DNA of 64,000 nucleotides, from contig ML769449.1 in NCBI GenBank assembly GCA_009733575.1, positions 62,001 through 126,000 on the forward strand. Reading direction: 5' to 3'. This document shows, one piece after another, positions 11,715-23,330 of the stretch (position 1 is its first letter; every line of letters starts with the position of its first letter). The notes under the pieces are model-generated. The model did no database searches and was not told the DNA's origin. It saw nothing but the letters and a program-made list of their open reading frames with translations. Position numbers and translations under genes: made by a program. This DNA is from Gymnopus androsaceus JB14 (taxonomy: Eukaryota; Basidiomycota; Agaricomycetes; Agaricales; Omphalotaceae).

Positions 11715-12936
11715 CTAAATATCTCCAAATTTTACACTACGACGACTCGCAGGCGAACTAGTACTAGGTTCCTGGCATGTATCTGGTAGATCCATCTTCG
11801 CGAGGTCAGCCTGTGCACTCATCAAAGAAACGAACTTCTCCCCAATCGGCTTTGAATTGAGGTTTAGCTGGCTCTTTCTCCAACGTCGGAAGGCCGGTTT
11901 TGAGATCCTCCTGGAAGAAGTTGAGTAGTTAAGCAGTGAAAGCATACTTATATACTTGACAATGGACTTACGATAAGTTTTTCCATCGCTTCGTCCAGTT
12001 CTGTGGTGATATCTAGCACCTCAGGCTCGGTCTTGGTGAGATACGAGCTTATTGCAACTCTAGGTCGTAGATTCAGTAAAATTGGACGCTCGTCAAGCCC
12101 ACAATAGCGTACTCACATTGCGCCGTTAGTCGCCTTGTTTCCAGCTTTTACAAAAAGTTCTTTTTCGCTGATGAAGCTGGCAACGTTTGGGGTTTTCTGT
12201 TTGTATGTTGACAGAGTAAAAAATGTGCCCATATCATATATGTAGAGCGAGAAATACTCACTGTACTTATTTCCAAAGACTCTCATAATTTTCCGCATGT
12301 TCTTCTTCCCGTTGATAATGTTAACTATTGGCTCAAGTGCTGCAATCCTTTTCGGGTCCGTGTCAAAGTTCTTGTTGTTTTCGAAAAGAGTGCAGATCTC
12401 ATTGTTGATGTAGGTAGAAAGAAAGTTGAGTTCTAAATGGAAAAAAGTGTGCGTACTGTAAGTGGACACTGGCGAAGTAATAGTCGATTGCTTACCGAAG
12501 ACATGGTCTATCAAAGGAAACAATATATCGTCACTGTTTGGACTGCAATTTTGAAACTCACCGCATGAAACGCCTCCATTCCGAACATTAGCGATTACTT
12601 TATCATCCTTTTTCTTATTGGCCCTGGAAGATGAAGCGTTACTTGGTCACAACCTGGTTTATTATCTCCTGCGGTAGCTCCGTTCAGTGTTCTATCCGTT
12701 GAGAGAAACATTGAAACAAACGACATACCAACCCAGGTGTACATATCAACAACCCGCCTAGTCCCTTGGCCATTCTCACAAAGCTCGGCGAAACCTTTGC
12801 GTATAGCAAGTCCTTTACCACCGTAGATCTGTGTTTTGCAGACGGACGGACCAGGAATCTTTGGTAATGCAGATACTTTTTGAATTTGAAGGGACTGTAG
12901 CACAACGGCGGCAAAGAGGGACACGATAATCCTCAT
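11715..12936 (-). CDS. Putative secreted protein, multi-exon, unknown function
   Basis: The ATG at 12936 opens a sequence with a clear signal peptide (MRIIVSLFAAVVLQSLQIQ). Further exon-like blocks bounded by GT-AG sites follow on the same strand: one with LNFLSTYINNEICTLF and IIN-GKKNMRKIMRVFG (about 12435-12260), one with NVASFISEKELFVKAGNKAT (about 12200-12115), one with AISSYLTKTEPEVLDITTEL (about 12060-11970), and a final Ser/Pro-rich block ending at 11715. I could not resolve every junction (an in-frame stop near 12595 must be spliced out), so the model is approximate. No family recognised; a small secreted protein or effector-like protein is possible. Confidence 0.4.
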
Positions 12937-12949
12937 GAGACGGAATGAA

Positions 12950-13580
12950 CTGTGAATAAAATTAGAAATCGTTCAAGTGATTCAATAAAGTGCTCACATG
13001 AACCTGTACAACGAACCCAGCTCGCTGTAAGAAAGTCCCGAGTCGAAGTTGCAGAAAAAGAGGCAGTCGCTCTTAAGTATCGCGACCGGGTGAACCATTC
13101 AAGAGCCATTTACAAATACTTTTCCGGTGCACAAAGTCTGGCACAGCATACCTTCAGAGTAAGAGCCGTTCACGCACCCACTATGGACTACAAGAGTGCC
13201 AGAACGCGAACCATTTTCATGGAGTATATAGAATCCGCCTTGGTAAATTCGAAACTCTGGACTCGGTGCTTGCGCCTAGTATACTTGTGCTGAACTCACC
13301 ATCGCACTCGGTGATATTGCTATATGTAGCCAATTTGAATTTGACTTGGCGCTACAGGGTGTTTTTCTTCCGAGTCCCCATTATGTCTACGAAAACAGAC
13401 ACAGTCCGTTCAAATCAGTGCAGAACGTGTAGTCCAGGCAGAGGAGTACAGTGTATAGCGATCGCGAGCTCATTGTACATAGTATTGGACAAGCTGGACA
13501 AGCTGTTTGGATCCATGCAAGTTCAAGTTTGATGCTGTGCCGGCTAAAAATCTTGGAGTCCACTTGGACACGTCCTTCCT
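12950..13580. other. Intergenic region upstream of the secreted-protein gene
   Basis: Open frames at 12952-13293 and 13266-13532 show no motif and no convincing splice structure. The region probably contains the promoter of the minus-strand gene ending at 11715. Confidence 0.4.
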
Positions 13581-13589
13581 TCCTTCTTG

Positions 13590-14030
13590 CATAGGGATGT
13601 CAGTTTGTTAATGGAGTTACCCAGAATTATAACGAACTACAGGTGCGAAATGAACCTACTACGACGGTTTTTTCCCAATCCTCTTTTTTCTCGACATTAG
13701 CTCTAGGAGGACATTCCAAGTGAACAGCTACTCACCACTACTGCTTGTGCCTTTCAAGGCTTAAGCATGTGGGTGTGAGCCATCGCAATGCGTGGCAAGG
13801 ACGAGTCCGGCCAGTGGTTTTGAGTAGATACATATAGGTGTGGGTCATTGCATTGCATGGTGGAAACATGTCCACAAATTTTCAATGTGTTTATATGTAG
13901 CTTAGCCTTGCTTGAAGCCTTGAACTATATTTAACATGTCTAATGGTCTCATAGCCCATTCAAAGGCCTAAGCTCAAATAGGACAAAAAAGATACTTGAA
14001 TCTAACAGTTCTCTATGGCATCAGAATTCA
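13590..14030 (+). repeat. Two dispersed repeats (copies at 63588 and 49733)
   Basis: The part 13590-13760 resembles 63588-63765 (shared gatgtcagtttgttaatgga and gtgcctttc). The part 13765-14020 resembles 49740-49985 (shared ccatcgcaatgc, aaggacgagtcc, tatatgtagcttagccttgc). Non-coding. Confidence 0.75.
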
Positions 14031-14281
14031 CCAAATATTCCGACTTTTGACTGCTTTGTTCTGATGGCAATTGAATACATTCAGTTCATCAACTTCAACT
14101 TTGTGTATGCCAACTTCAACTTTATGTATGCTGTTCTAGTGCAAGTCAAGGGCATTCCAACTTTGGGATCATTAAATGCATCTATGTCCCAACAAGTTTG
14201 ACTTCTGTGAGACCTGGGAAGTAAATCCTGTACCATTTTGAGCACTTGGTAAATGCATTAAGATTTATAAGTGCCCACTTA

Positions 14282-14817
14282 CAGCATTTTCTGAAAACCT
14301 TGGCATACGCCAACTTTTTTTTCAGAAATAAATATTCCGTAATCTCATTTAATCCACAGCCATGGAAATGTTCCCATCACTGCTCAAATGGGCTCGGATG
14401 GGCTTCCGGACACACCACTGCCAAATACTGCCCAATTACTGCCTATCTGAAATGGCACAGGTAATGTGAGGGCTTCACTAGCAGTCGGAAGCAAATGGCT
14501 CGGTATATATATACTGTGGCTTGGTGCTGGAATAGATAGATAAATTTTGTGGCACAATCTCAGGACATTGCAGATTCACATCTGAGACTCAATGGAAACC
14601 ACTAGTTTCTAGTTTCATACACCATCACAAGCAGCCCAACAAAAAACTCAAAGGAATGGGTAGGTGACGAGGCCAATGCAGCCATGGAACTTTTGAAAGC
14701 CATGTAGGGCCGTAGGCCGCATAAGCACCTTGGTTGAGCACGCACCTAAGGCCTGTCATTACGAAATATTTAACTTTAGAAGAAGTTGGTGCATGCCAAG
14801 GTTTTCAGAAAATGCTG
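14282..14817. mobile_element. TIR element with TA target duplication, 536 bp
   Basis: Termini CAGCATTTTCTGAAAACCTT and the inverse match over about 60 bp with a few mismatches, flanked by TA at 14280-14281 and 14818-14819. The interior is non-coding. It abuts the truncated left edge of the copia remnant. Confidence 0.7.
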
Positions 14818-14884
14818 TAATGCGTGGTTAAATGACCTTATATAGTACAGAAGCAAACCCCGATCCAACACAAGATACAAGTTA

Positions 14885-15720
14885 CAACCAGACTTCGGGT
14901 GAGAAGATTTGAGCAATGTTGCACTCGAGTGCATTGCCAAAGACACTGTGGGCAGAAGCTGCTTGTCATGCAGTTTGGGTCTTGAACTGCACATTAACAA
15001 ATTCTCTGGGTGGGAAAACTCCATTAGAGGCAGTGACAAGAAAGAAACCTGACTTACGTGGTTTACACGAATGGGGTGATAAGGTCTGGGTCCACTTGGA
15101 AAAGGGTGATAAGTTGGGGGGGCGTGTCAAGGAAGGACAGTGGATTGGTGTTAGTGAAAAGAACAAAGGGTTTCAGATTTATTGGCCGGATGTTCGAAGA
15201 GTAACCATTGAGCGGAATGTCTACAGTAACAAGACTTCAGTGGAAATTGATCGCGTTGAGGAGGAGGATTGGGAATTCAACTTACTGATTTCAGACAGCC
15301 AAACTCCTTCACCTCCAAAACCTGAACCTCCTACATCAAATCCCTCTATTCCACCTCCAGCCCCATCACCACCCAGCAAGCCTACTCCTGCTCCTGAAGA
15401 ACCTTGTAGTTGCCATGACCAAAAGCCCAGCCAACATGTATGCAATATACTTGAAGGTCGTGGTTGTTCCTCTGATCTTCCCAAGATCCTGATGTCCCAA
15501 TGGGAATACAGTTACCTACTGTTCCCAAAGCTCCTGCTGTGCCAGCTGAAGAGCTTGAGGGGGAGGATGAGGACTGGATGCTGTTTCTGGAAGATCAAGA
15601 CTTCCTTACTGAGTATGCCATGGTATTGGAAATGTCAGAATCAGAAGCGCTTGAGCCACATAATTTGGCTGAGGCAAAGCATCAAGCAGATTGGCCACTT
15701 TGGGAGAAAGCAATGATGAG
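14885..15720 (+). pseudogene. Ty1/copia polyprotein remnant: integrase C-terminal part and RT start
   Basis: From 14916 the frame reads LPKTLWAEAACHAVWVLN, GGKTPLEAV, KVWVHLEKGD and IYWPDVRRVTIERNV, the conserved end of a copia integrase, then a Pro-rich linker. A frameshift near 15495 moves to a frame with LAEAKHQADWPLWEKAM, the usual lead-in to the copia reverse transcriptase. The gag, protease and most of the integrase are missing upstream. The frame is cut at about 15720 by a foreign insertion and resumes at 17263. Confidence 0.85.
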
Positions 15721-17262
15721 TTGGATCTATGCTGGGTATGAAAACCAACCAAACAACAATCACCCCAATCAGATTCAATCCAAAAGGTTTAATTTAATGT
15801 GAGGAAGGAGGTTGTCAAAGGTTCCCTCAACTACTAATTGATTTGAAGAGAAAAGCACTTGACAGTGGCACAGACAGTGCGAGATGAACAAGGTTTATAT
15901 TTGGAGGGAGGTTTTGAAAAGCCAACTAACATACAATGACGCGATGAACTAATCGAGAGGAAAGCAAACACCAAAGCATGGGTCAAGTACACCGACTCAA
16001 CAAACAACTTAGCGTATCTTGGGAGCCTTTACATTGCTGCGCAATGATACTCCAACTCTCAGGGAATCCCACTGAGTTACCTAACAAGCTTATATGACCA
16101 CCGCGCAAGTCACTCGAGTAGGTGTTTTTAACACACTCAGTGAAGAGCGGGCAAGGGGTAGAATCTGTTGGTAAAGCTAGGTAACACTCCGAGAAGCTTC
16201 CTCCCTAAAACTAGACCAAGTCAACACTTGGGTCCAAATCACTACAGGTCCTAAGATAGAACTGCATTTCAGGTATGAAGTCTAACTTGTTATTCCGAGA
16301 TAGAATAGCTACCCTTATATACTGAGCGAGATATAATAAAATAGGAAAATGAGAGAAACTGAGCAAGATAGGATGAAACAGAGTAAGTAAAATAGGAAAA
16401 GATAAAATAATGTCCATATAGGTGTGTATACTATGGTTTTGCCTCCATGTTCCCCTGCCTCATTTGTTTGTCTTCCTAGATTGGGTCGATTTTTGGGGTT
16501 TTTGGTCCAAATTGACTCAAGTCATTTGCCTTTTTTACAAGGCTCGCCAGTTCCTTTAGCAGAACAGCCCTCAGAATTATTTCTATGTTTTTCCTTGCCA
16601 ATGGGAGACTGGTTATTATTCCTAGTTCCCCGTGGTCTTGAGTCTATATGCATGGTAGCATATGGATCTTGGTAAAACACCAAGGCTCGGATAGAAACGC
16701 TCCTTGGTGCTCCATGCTCTAGAAGTAGCTACAGTAAGTGGGTCATGTGGCTGCATTAGATTGTCATGGTGATCCACCTGGGCGCTTTCCAATGAGCATC
16801 AACTTTGAGGGCACCCATTATGGTACTTCATCATCTTGTTCCACCTTGCTTCCTTTAATAAACTTGAGTGTCATGTAGACTCCTCAGTGAGCTGATCATG
16901 GAAGCAATGCCTCATTTAAGACTTCAATCCCTTGGGTATATTGTTTGATGACCTAGCCTAGTATAACTGGTATGTGGGCTTGTTTATCTGCCTTGGTCAG
17001 CAACTTGTTATCCAACAAGCTTGCCTCACTATACCATACCGTGCATAGGACTTTAATCGAGGTGCATTCACAAAGTTAAGTATGGTACCATTGTGCATAC
17101 CATTACTCTGCAACCTCTTGGGTAAAATAGGTCCTCGGTAGATTTTAACTATCAGCTCGGGCTCACTATAGTTCTCTTATTGACTGTGTTTTGTTACAAA
17201 CAGAACCTAGGATTATTGGTTCTGTGCAGTTCTAGCCTTAGGCAAAAAATTGGCGTATCAGT
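15721..17262. mobile_element. ~1.5-kb insertion of unknown type within copia
   Basis: Copia coding stops after LWEKAM and resumes with IEEELKLLRDMGTWEVI at 17263, so the intervening DNA is an insertion. The possible repeat TGAT at the borders is too short to classify it. No transposase, long TIR or LTR pair was found. It contains a tract of gaaaatgagagaaactgagc-like A-rich sequence and a caccaaggctc/gctccttggtg hairpin. It could be a solo LTR, a non-autonomous element or a Helitron-like insert. Confidence 0.45.
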
Positions 17263-17596
17263 GATTGAGGAGGAATTAAAGTTGTTGAGGGATATGGGTA
17301 CATGGGAGGTTATTGAGAAGCCTGATGGAGTTGATGTTGTTGGTTCAAAGTGGGTTTTCAAAGCCAAGAATGATGCCACTGGAAACATTGTTTGCTACAA
17401 AGCTTGGTTAGTAGCTCAAGCTTTTTCTCAAGTTCCAGGAGTTGATTATTTCGACACATATGCACCAGTCGTGCGTATGGCTTCTGTTTGGGCAATTCTA
17501 GCCATGGCCGCTCACTTTGACATGGAACTTCATCAGATTGACATTAAAGGTGCATATCTAAATGGCAAACTCACCAACAATGAAAAAATATTTATG
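17263..17596 (+). pseudogene. Ty1/copia reverse transcriptase, N-terminal part
   Basis: Canonical copia RT sequence: GTWEVIEKPDGVDVVGSKWV, FKAKNDATGNIVCYKA, then FDTYAPVVRMASVWAILAMA and HQIDIKGAYLNGKL. The catalytic-core Asp in QIDIKGAYLNG is present. The frame is interrupted at 17596 by the LTR element that follows and resumes at 21058 with LPGYPTPGTT. Confidence 0.9.
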
Positions 17597-17805
17597 TGTA
17601 ACGGCTCCTAAGTGGAGCCTAGAGCCTTAGTATCATGCAAATGAGTACTACTGGATTTATTCAGTGCGTTACTCGTGAGGTGATGGTTTAAAGCTAAGGT
17701 AGTTCTAATATATAATTAATATAATATAGATTATTGGCAGGCACGGGAACGCGCCGCTGCCTGTAAAAACTGAAGTTCTGCCAATCAGGGATCGGGGATG
17801 TTACA
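17597..17805 (-). repeat. LTR (3' LTR in element orientation)
   Basis: 209-bp copy very similar to 20838-21052. Inner edge follows a minus-strand polypurine tract. The target repeat TTATG lies immediately outside. Confidence 0.88.
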
Positions 17806-18046
17806 CCCTCCTCAGCCAGATTGAGCCTACAGTTCAATTGAAGAGGAAGGGGGCCCCCAACTGGTTTGATAGCGTGTCAACCCAGCTGGAGCTTATTTGT
17901 GAGAACTTCAACTTGATAGTTGAAGTTGGGACCATATTCACAATAGCGTGTTGTGAATATATCCTGGGATTTTGAATGCATGGTAGCATGCCATGTATTC
18001 AGAAACAGGAGTGAAGAACACAGTCACGTGTTGCATGTAACTTGCA

Positions 18047-20793
18047 TCAAAGACTAGGATCCGTTGTACGGAACATAGTCAACCACTGCAGGGCAAAGAC
18101 AGTTATGTCTTTTCCCATTTCAATGGTAATGCCTTGGGAGGCATAAAACAAGGCTACATCATTCAATGTAGCATTATCAATGTCACCTGTATATGGTGAT
18201 GTTGAAATATTTGAGACAATATTTGTCTCATCACATCCAGTAATGGATGCATAAAGTCCCGGAGTTGTGAACAACTCCGCTGTTTGTAAGGTGAAGCAAT
18301 GCTGCTTCACCTTGGGAGTCCCCGCCGCTATAACTGGGGCATGGTTACTTACTAGTAGCTATCCCCGTACATTACGGGTAAGAGTATGATCATCGTGATC
18401 ATACTTTATGCCAGTAGGACATTGGTTGGGGTACATCTGGATGTACTGTACCCAATCCTCTGGTGGATTGTGTTTCAAGGGATTTTTAATCCCACATACT
18501 TGAGATGTAGAGTGAGCTAGTGTATTTCTACACTGGTCCTCCCCCTCTCAAAGAGAAAAGAAGCTTGCTCATGAACGTTGTACACGTTTTGAGCTTGCTC
18601 TGTGAGTTTCAGAAATTCGTTGTAAACTACAACGGATTTGCCCCCCACAATTTTTGGACGTGGATCAACACAAGGGGGAGGAACTGGGGTGGGAGGGGGA
18701 GATGAGGACACGGGAAGTGTCAGAGAGACATCTGGCGGTGAAATTTTACTGTCAGATGAGCAGGGATGACAGGAAGGCCTTAGGACTGTCTGAGCAATGT
18801 CAGCCCATTGGTCTCCGTCAGTATCTCTGATGTTCTCGCATGGATCATCTCCACAAGGAGATTGTCCTCCTGAGTTGATCCTAGCGTGAATCTGTTCAGG
18901 GGATGTGTTTTGTTTGAACAAAACGCCAGGTTCTGGGTATGAATACATACCCAATCTCGTTGTATGACTGAGATGTTACAGTCACCGTGGATGTAGATTT
19001 TACATCCGGTTCATTGCAACTACCAGGATTAAATCCTGGCATGTTAGCTTTTGCTAATGTGTCTGTGAACTGTCAAAGTTCACGGAGAGCGCATTGGCTC
19101 GCAGCTTGTGCTTCTGCACATTGCTGTAGAAAAATATTGGTTTGGGTTAACCCAAATGGTGATATGGGTGTAGCTGAAGCCACACCTATGTGTTCAGTAT
19201 GAACGTAGAAGGGTCCAGCTCAGCTATAGTCAAGCTGGAATTGGTTTTGCATGATGCAGGGAGCATTGTGGGTCACCGAGTCATTTTCACAACTTGATGA
19301 CTGCCCGAATTGGGTATTTGACCCAATTTGGGAATTTGGTGACAGCAGGAGCTGCACCAAAACGTTCAGTTTGAACATATTGAGGATCAGCTTGACTAGG
19401 ATCAAGCTGCGGTGAGTTTTTCACGATGTGGGATACATCATGCCGGCTCGAACCATGTGCAGAACCACATGTTCCGGGGGAACGTGAGGACATTCAGCTC
19501 GACTCCTGTCAAGCTCGGACGAGTTCTTCATGACATGAGGAACGTCATGAAGGCTTGTTTTATGTGCAAAAGCACACAGTTGAGAAGAATTCCCAAATTG
19601 GGCTTTTAATCCAATCCAGGAATTTGGCGGGGCTAGAGCCACGCCAGAACGTTCCGGGGGAACGTCAGGAGTCAAGCTGGGACGAGTTCTTCATGATGTG
19701 AAAGACATCATGAAGGCTCGTTTCATGTGCAGAAGCACACAATTGAGATGAATTCCCAAATTGAGGTTTTAATCCAATTTGGGAATTATGTCGTGACCGG
19801 AGTCACGCCTAAACGTTCAGCATGAATGTATTGAGTGTCAGCTCGACTGCAGTCGAGCTGGAGTGTGTTTTCCACAATGCCGGATGCATCATGGGGCACC
19901 AAGTCATGAAAATGACTCGGTGTCTTCCCAAATTGGGTTTTTAATCCAATTTGGGAATAAGGCGCAACAGGAGCTGCACCAAAACGTTCGGAATGAACAT
20001 ATGGAAGTTCAGCTTGACTAGAGTCAAGCTGGGGTATGATGCGGGATGCATCCTGGGGCACCGAGTCATGAAAATGACTCGGTTTGACAATGTTATAAAC
20101 ATTGACATTGTTTCCAGCCCAATTTTCAATTCCCTGGTCAGGGAATTGGGTATTTCCAATTTCTTGGACACGAGGGGAAGGTGTGAGAGACGAAGGGAGA
20201 TGAGGAAGAGGAGCGGGAGTGGGAGACGAGAACACCAGAGGTGTCAGAGAGTCACCTGGAGGTGAATATTCACCCCCAGGTGTGCGGGGATGACTGCAAG
20301 GCTTTGTGCCTGTCCAGCTGTAGTTGGCCTGCCAATCGCCATCAATATCTCCAATGTTCCGGTATGGAATGTCTCCCAGAGGAGCGGATCGTGTTATGTT
20401 AGCATTTGCTAACATTTCCCTGAACTTCGAAATTTTGCGGAGAGCCTTTTGGCTCGTGGACTGTGCTGTTGCACATAATTGAAAGAAATCACCGGATTGG
20501 GATGATCCAATTGGTGATTCAAGCGTGGTCAAGGCCACATTTAAACATTCAAACTGAACATTTTTATTTCCAGCCCAACGTGAGTCGGGCTTAAAATCAT
20601 TTGTGCCCGTGCATGCGCTGGCACCAGTGATGCAAAAACGGTCACTGTTGTAAGATTCACTGCCATGAATCTTTTTTGAACAGTTGACAATGTTAAAAAC
20701 ATTGTCGTTGCTGGAATTGCCATAGCAATTCCAATAATGGTTATTGGCAATGTTGACCACATCACCGTAACCTGAGTCGTCGTAATGACTCGG
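18047..20793 (-). other. Hairpin-array region with open frames, longest 19786-20793
   Basis: The longest minus-strand frame (first ATG at 20793, about 335 codons to 19786) translates to a Ser/Pro/Asn-rich sequence without a recognisable domain (for example TPAPLPHLPSSLTPSP). Two shorter frames follow at 18954-18517 and 18310-18047. The DNA consists of adjacent small palindromes, and sub-blocks between about 19200 and 20100 are degenerate tandem repeats of roughly 150-180 bp that each contain the hairpins aacgttc..gaac, agctcgac..gtcgagct, gagtcat..atgactc and ccaaatt..aatttgg. The open frames may be by-products of this composition; the frame near 18047-18310 is conserved in the copy at 826-1074. 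Confidence 0.5.
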
Positions 20794-20837
20794 CATCTCG
20801 TGGGGATCGCTGAAGAGTACAAAGGTACTCAAAAAAG

Positions 20838-21052
20838 TGTAACAGCTCCTAAGTGGAGCCTAGAGCCTTAGTATCATGCATGCGCATGTGAGTACTACTG
20901 GATTTATTCAGTGCATTACTCGCGAGGCGATGGTTTAAAGCTAAGGTAGTTCTAATATATAATTATTATAATATAAATTATTGGCAGGCACGGGAACACA
21001 CTGCCGCCTGTAAAGACTGAAGTCCTGCTGATCAGGGATTGGGGACATTACA
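20838..21052 (-). repeat. LTR (5' LTR in element orientation)
   Basis: 215-bp partner of 17597-17805, differing by a few substitutions and an insertion of about 6 bp near 20880. It contains a TTATATTATAATAATTATAT stretch that could act as a TATA region in minus orientation. TTATG follows at 21053-21057. Confidence 0.88.
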
Positions 21053-21057
21053 TTATG

Positions 21058-22203
21058 TCACAGCTGCCTGGTTATCCTACACCTGGTACAACCTCCAAAC
21101 ACGTTCTCCGTCTCCAGAAAACGCTTTACGGCTTGAAGCAGAGCGGTCATCATTGGTATCAACGGTTGGTGGAGATTTTGGTGAAAAATCTCGGATTTAC
21201 TCAGTGTGAGGTCAATCAGGCAGTATTTTTCAAGAAAGAAGGAAAGGAACAGGTTGTTATTGCAGTACATGTGGATGACTGTACAATAGCCTCGACGTTG
21301 TTGAACAAAGTGGAAGTTGAAAGCAGGGATTAGGAAACATGTGGAAGTATTGCATTTAGGTGAGCTGCACTGGATTCTCGGAATCGAGGTCCGGCGGGAC
21401 TGGGATAGCCAGATTGTGGCACACTCTTACCTCAACTCCATCATACGGCTTCGAAGATTTGAAGCCCCTTTCAATCCCTATGGACCCCAATGTCCATCTC
21501 AGCACTTTCCAGTCTCCCTGCAATTGCAGCTATGCACAATATTCCGTACCATGAGGCTGTTGGCTCACTCATGTGGGCTAGTCTCGGAACTTGTCCGGAC
21601 ATCTCTTTCGCGGTTACCTCGCTGTCTTGTTTCACAAAGGATCCTGGTGAAGAACATTGGAATGAATTGAAGAGGGTGTTTTGGTACTTGAAGGGCTTAA
21701 AAAATTTGTGGTTGAAATTTGGCGGAAATTCAAAGGAATTAGTTGGATATGCAGATGCGGATGGGAATATGATGGAGGATCGTCACACTATAACTGGGTA
21801 CATTTTTATTCTTAACGGTGGTGCTGTCTCTTGGGCCTCTAAATGGCAGGAGATTGTCACACTTTTGACCACTGAATCGGAATACATTGCTGCCACACAT
21901 GCTACCAGGGAAGGCCTTTGGCTTCAATCTCTCCTTACTCAGGTCTTCTACCCCCTCCGTGATCCAACAACTCTTTTTTCTGATAATCAATCCGCCATTG
22001 CGCTCACGAAAGATCAACAATACCATGCTCGTACAAAACACATCAACATTCATTATCACTTCATTCGCTGGGTTGTCAATGAGGGATCTTTCCATTTGGT
22101 TTATTGTCCAACTGAGGACATGGTGGCTGACATTTTGACAAAAGCTTTGCCATCTGCAAAGGTGAAGCACTTTGCTTCTGAGCTTGGACTAGGCTCGCTT
22201 TGA
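21058..22203 (+). pseudogene. Ty1/copia reverse transcriptase C-terminal part and RNase H
   Basis: Continues the interrupted RT: LPGYPTPGTT, KTLYGLKQSGHHWYQRL and the active-site variant VHVDD (usual YVDD). A stop/frameshift around 21330 and another around 21490 break it. The RNase H follows with GYADADG, SWASKWQEIVTLLTTESEYI and DNQSAIALTKD, ending ADILTKALP and GLGSL at 22203. This is the standard copia end, directly before a GAGGGGGAG purine tract. Non-functional through two insertions and frameshifts. Confidence 0.92.
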
Positions 22204-22213
22204 GGGGGAGTCT

Positions 22214-22541
22214 TGAAGATACAGGCATTGGTGTATTGGGCAAAGCGCCCTAGTTGATGGTTTCATCCTTTTTGCTATCTTTGATTGTCATCTACGTATG
22301 TTTATTTATATTCTTATCCGGTAGCTAGGCTGTACTTATCTCGGAAGTCTGTTCCACGGAAGTATGTGTAGTTGCTTATATTCTGTAGCAGTTTTGTCGT
22401 TGTCCCCCAGAGTTTATCTCTTCACTCTGGGGTGAGTTTAATTACCTTATTTATCCACTAACAATATGCTGACTGTCTCGTAGCTTTAGACTATGTATAT
22501 TGTTAGGTACTTACTCAATATGTATATTGTTAGCTCTCACA
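22214..22541 (+). repeat. Probable 3' LTR of the copia element
   Basis: Starts TGAAGATACAGG after the purine tract and ends near CTCTCACA, where a dispersed repeat shared with 60104-60330 resumes. The 5' LTR is absent, so the limits are inferred from this junction only. Confidence 0.4.
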
Positions 22542-23330
22542 GATATGTCTCCACAGGTACTATTGCATTGCAACAACATCAGCAAAACCTGGTTGGTCTC
22601 CAGAGGTCTCCAGAGATCTCCAGAGCTCTGACAGCTGTCAAAAAGCTGTCAAACTCCTCCAGGCATCGCCAGAGGTCTCTGGAGATCTCTGGAATTACTA
22701 TCCTTGCTCCAGAGACAACAGAAATATATGTGATGGTACAGGTTTTGCTGATGAAGTTGGTGGATTTGAAATGTGAATAATCCATCCAAACGATGTCCAT
22801 TAGGGATAAAGTGTGTCTTGACAGATATCCACTTTTCAATGATAGTCTCTGTCCCAATATTGGTTTGACCCATAAATTTGGGTCAGTGTTGTATTTTTTG
22901 AGAAGACCAGAAACAGCTGGAAAGAAAAACAAAATGAGATTGGAAGAAGCAAACGAATGCCAATGAAAGTGGTAAAAAGATTAGATAGTCACAGTAGGTC
23001 ACACAGAATTTGGCGGGGATTTCAAGACTCTGTGACAAATTAGTGGGGACTTCAAGACTCTGTGACAACAATGCCATAAAAGGTTAATCAAATCCAAAAA
23101 GGCAATTCATCGAACAGGCCTGACATGCATAAGGATGATTCCTTCATTTCATTCCAGAATCGTAACATACTGACAGCCAGTGAGAAGACGCTGGTTCAAA
23201 TATTCTCCTGGCTGTTGGAGTTCATGAATTCTCGAGAACAAAAAATTGAGCTGACTAGACAGCTGGTTGAAGCTCAGAGTGGTGTGTTTGATATCATTAG
23301 CTGAAATTGGATTCCATATGAAAATTTTAT
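22542..23330. repeat. Dispersed repeat carrying a TCAGCAAAACC MITE
   Basis: The parts 22542-22940 and 22958-23162 resemble 60108-60330 and 61692-61872; 23164-23330 resembles 63765-63920. The copy here contains an extra MITE (22579-22751) absent from the copy at 60150, showing a separate later insertion. Confidence 0.7.
22579..22751. mobile_element. Small TIR element TCAGCAAAACC with cagag-rich interior
   Basis: TIRs TCAGCAAAACCTGG and CAGGTTTTGCTGA bound 173 bp. Most of the interior consists of short repeats of ctccagag and, in the other half, its inverse ctctggag. The empty site at about 60150 supports mobility. Same ends as the element at 61021-61304, but a different core. Confidence 0.7.

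Larger units (their letters stand above)
17597..21052 (-). mobile_element. Non-autonomous LTR retrotransposon with hairpin-array interior
   Basis: Two direct LTRs (17597-17805 and 20838-21052) begin TGTAAC or TGTAAT-type and end in CA on each strand, and the 5-bp target repeat TTATG flanks the whole (17592-17596, 21053-21057). A purine tract (GAGGAGGG on the minus strand) lies directly before 17805, so the element reads on the minus strand. No gag, protease, RT or integrase is present in the 3.03-kb interior. Instead the interior is an almost continuous series of short perfect or near-perfect inverted repeats, e.g. 18261-18278, 18291-18310, 19023-19039, 20686-20706 and 20713-20732, each with 8-9 bp arms and a 1-4 nt loop. 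It interrupts the copia RT gene. Confidence 0.88.

Noticed and set aside
12952..13532. Two plus-strand ORFs upstream of the secreted-protein gene
   Set aside because: No recognisable domain, no consistent intron-exon structure, and they start at non-ATG or weak positions.
14916..22203. An active copia element
   Set aside because: It lacks the 5' half, is split by two insertions and has several frameshifts.
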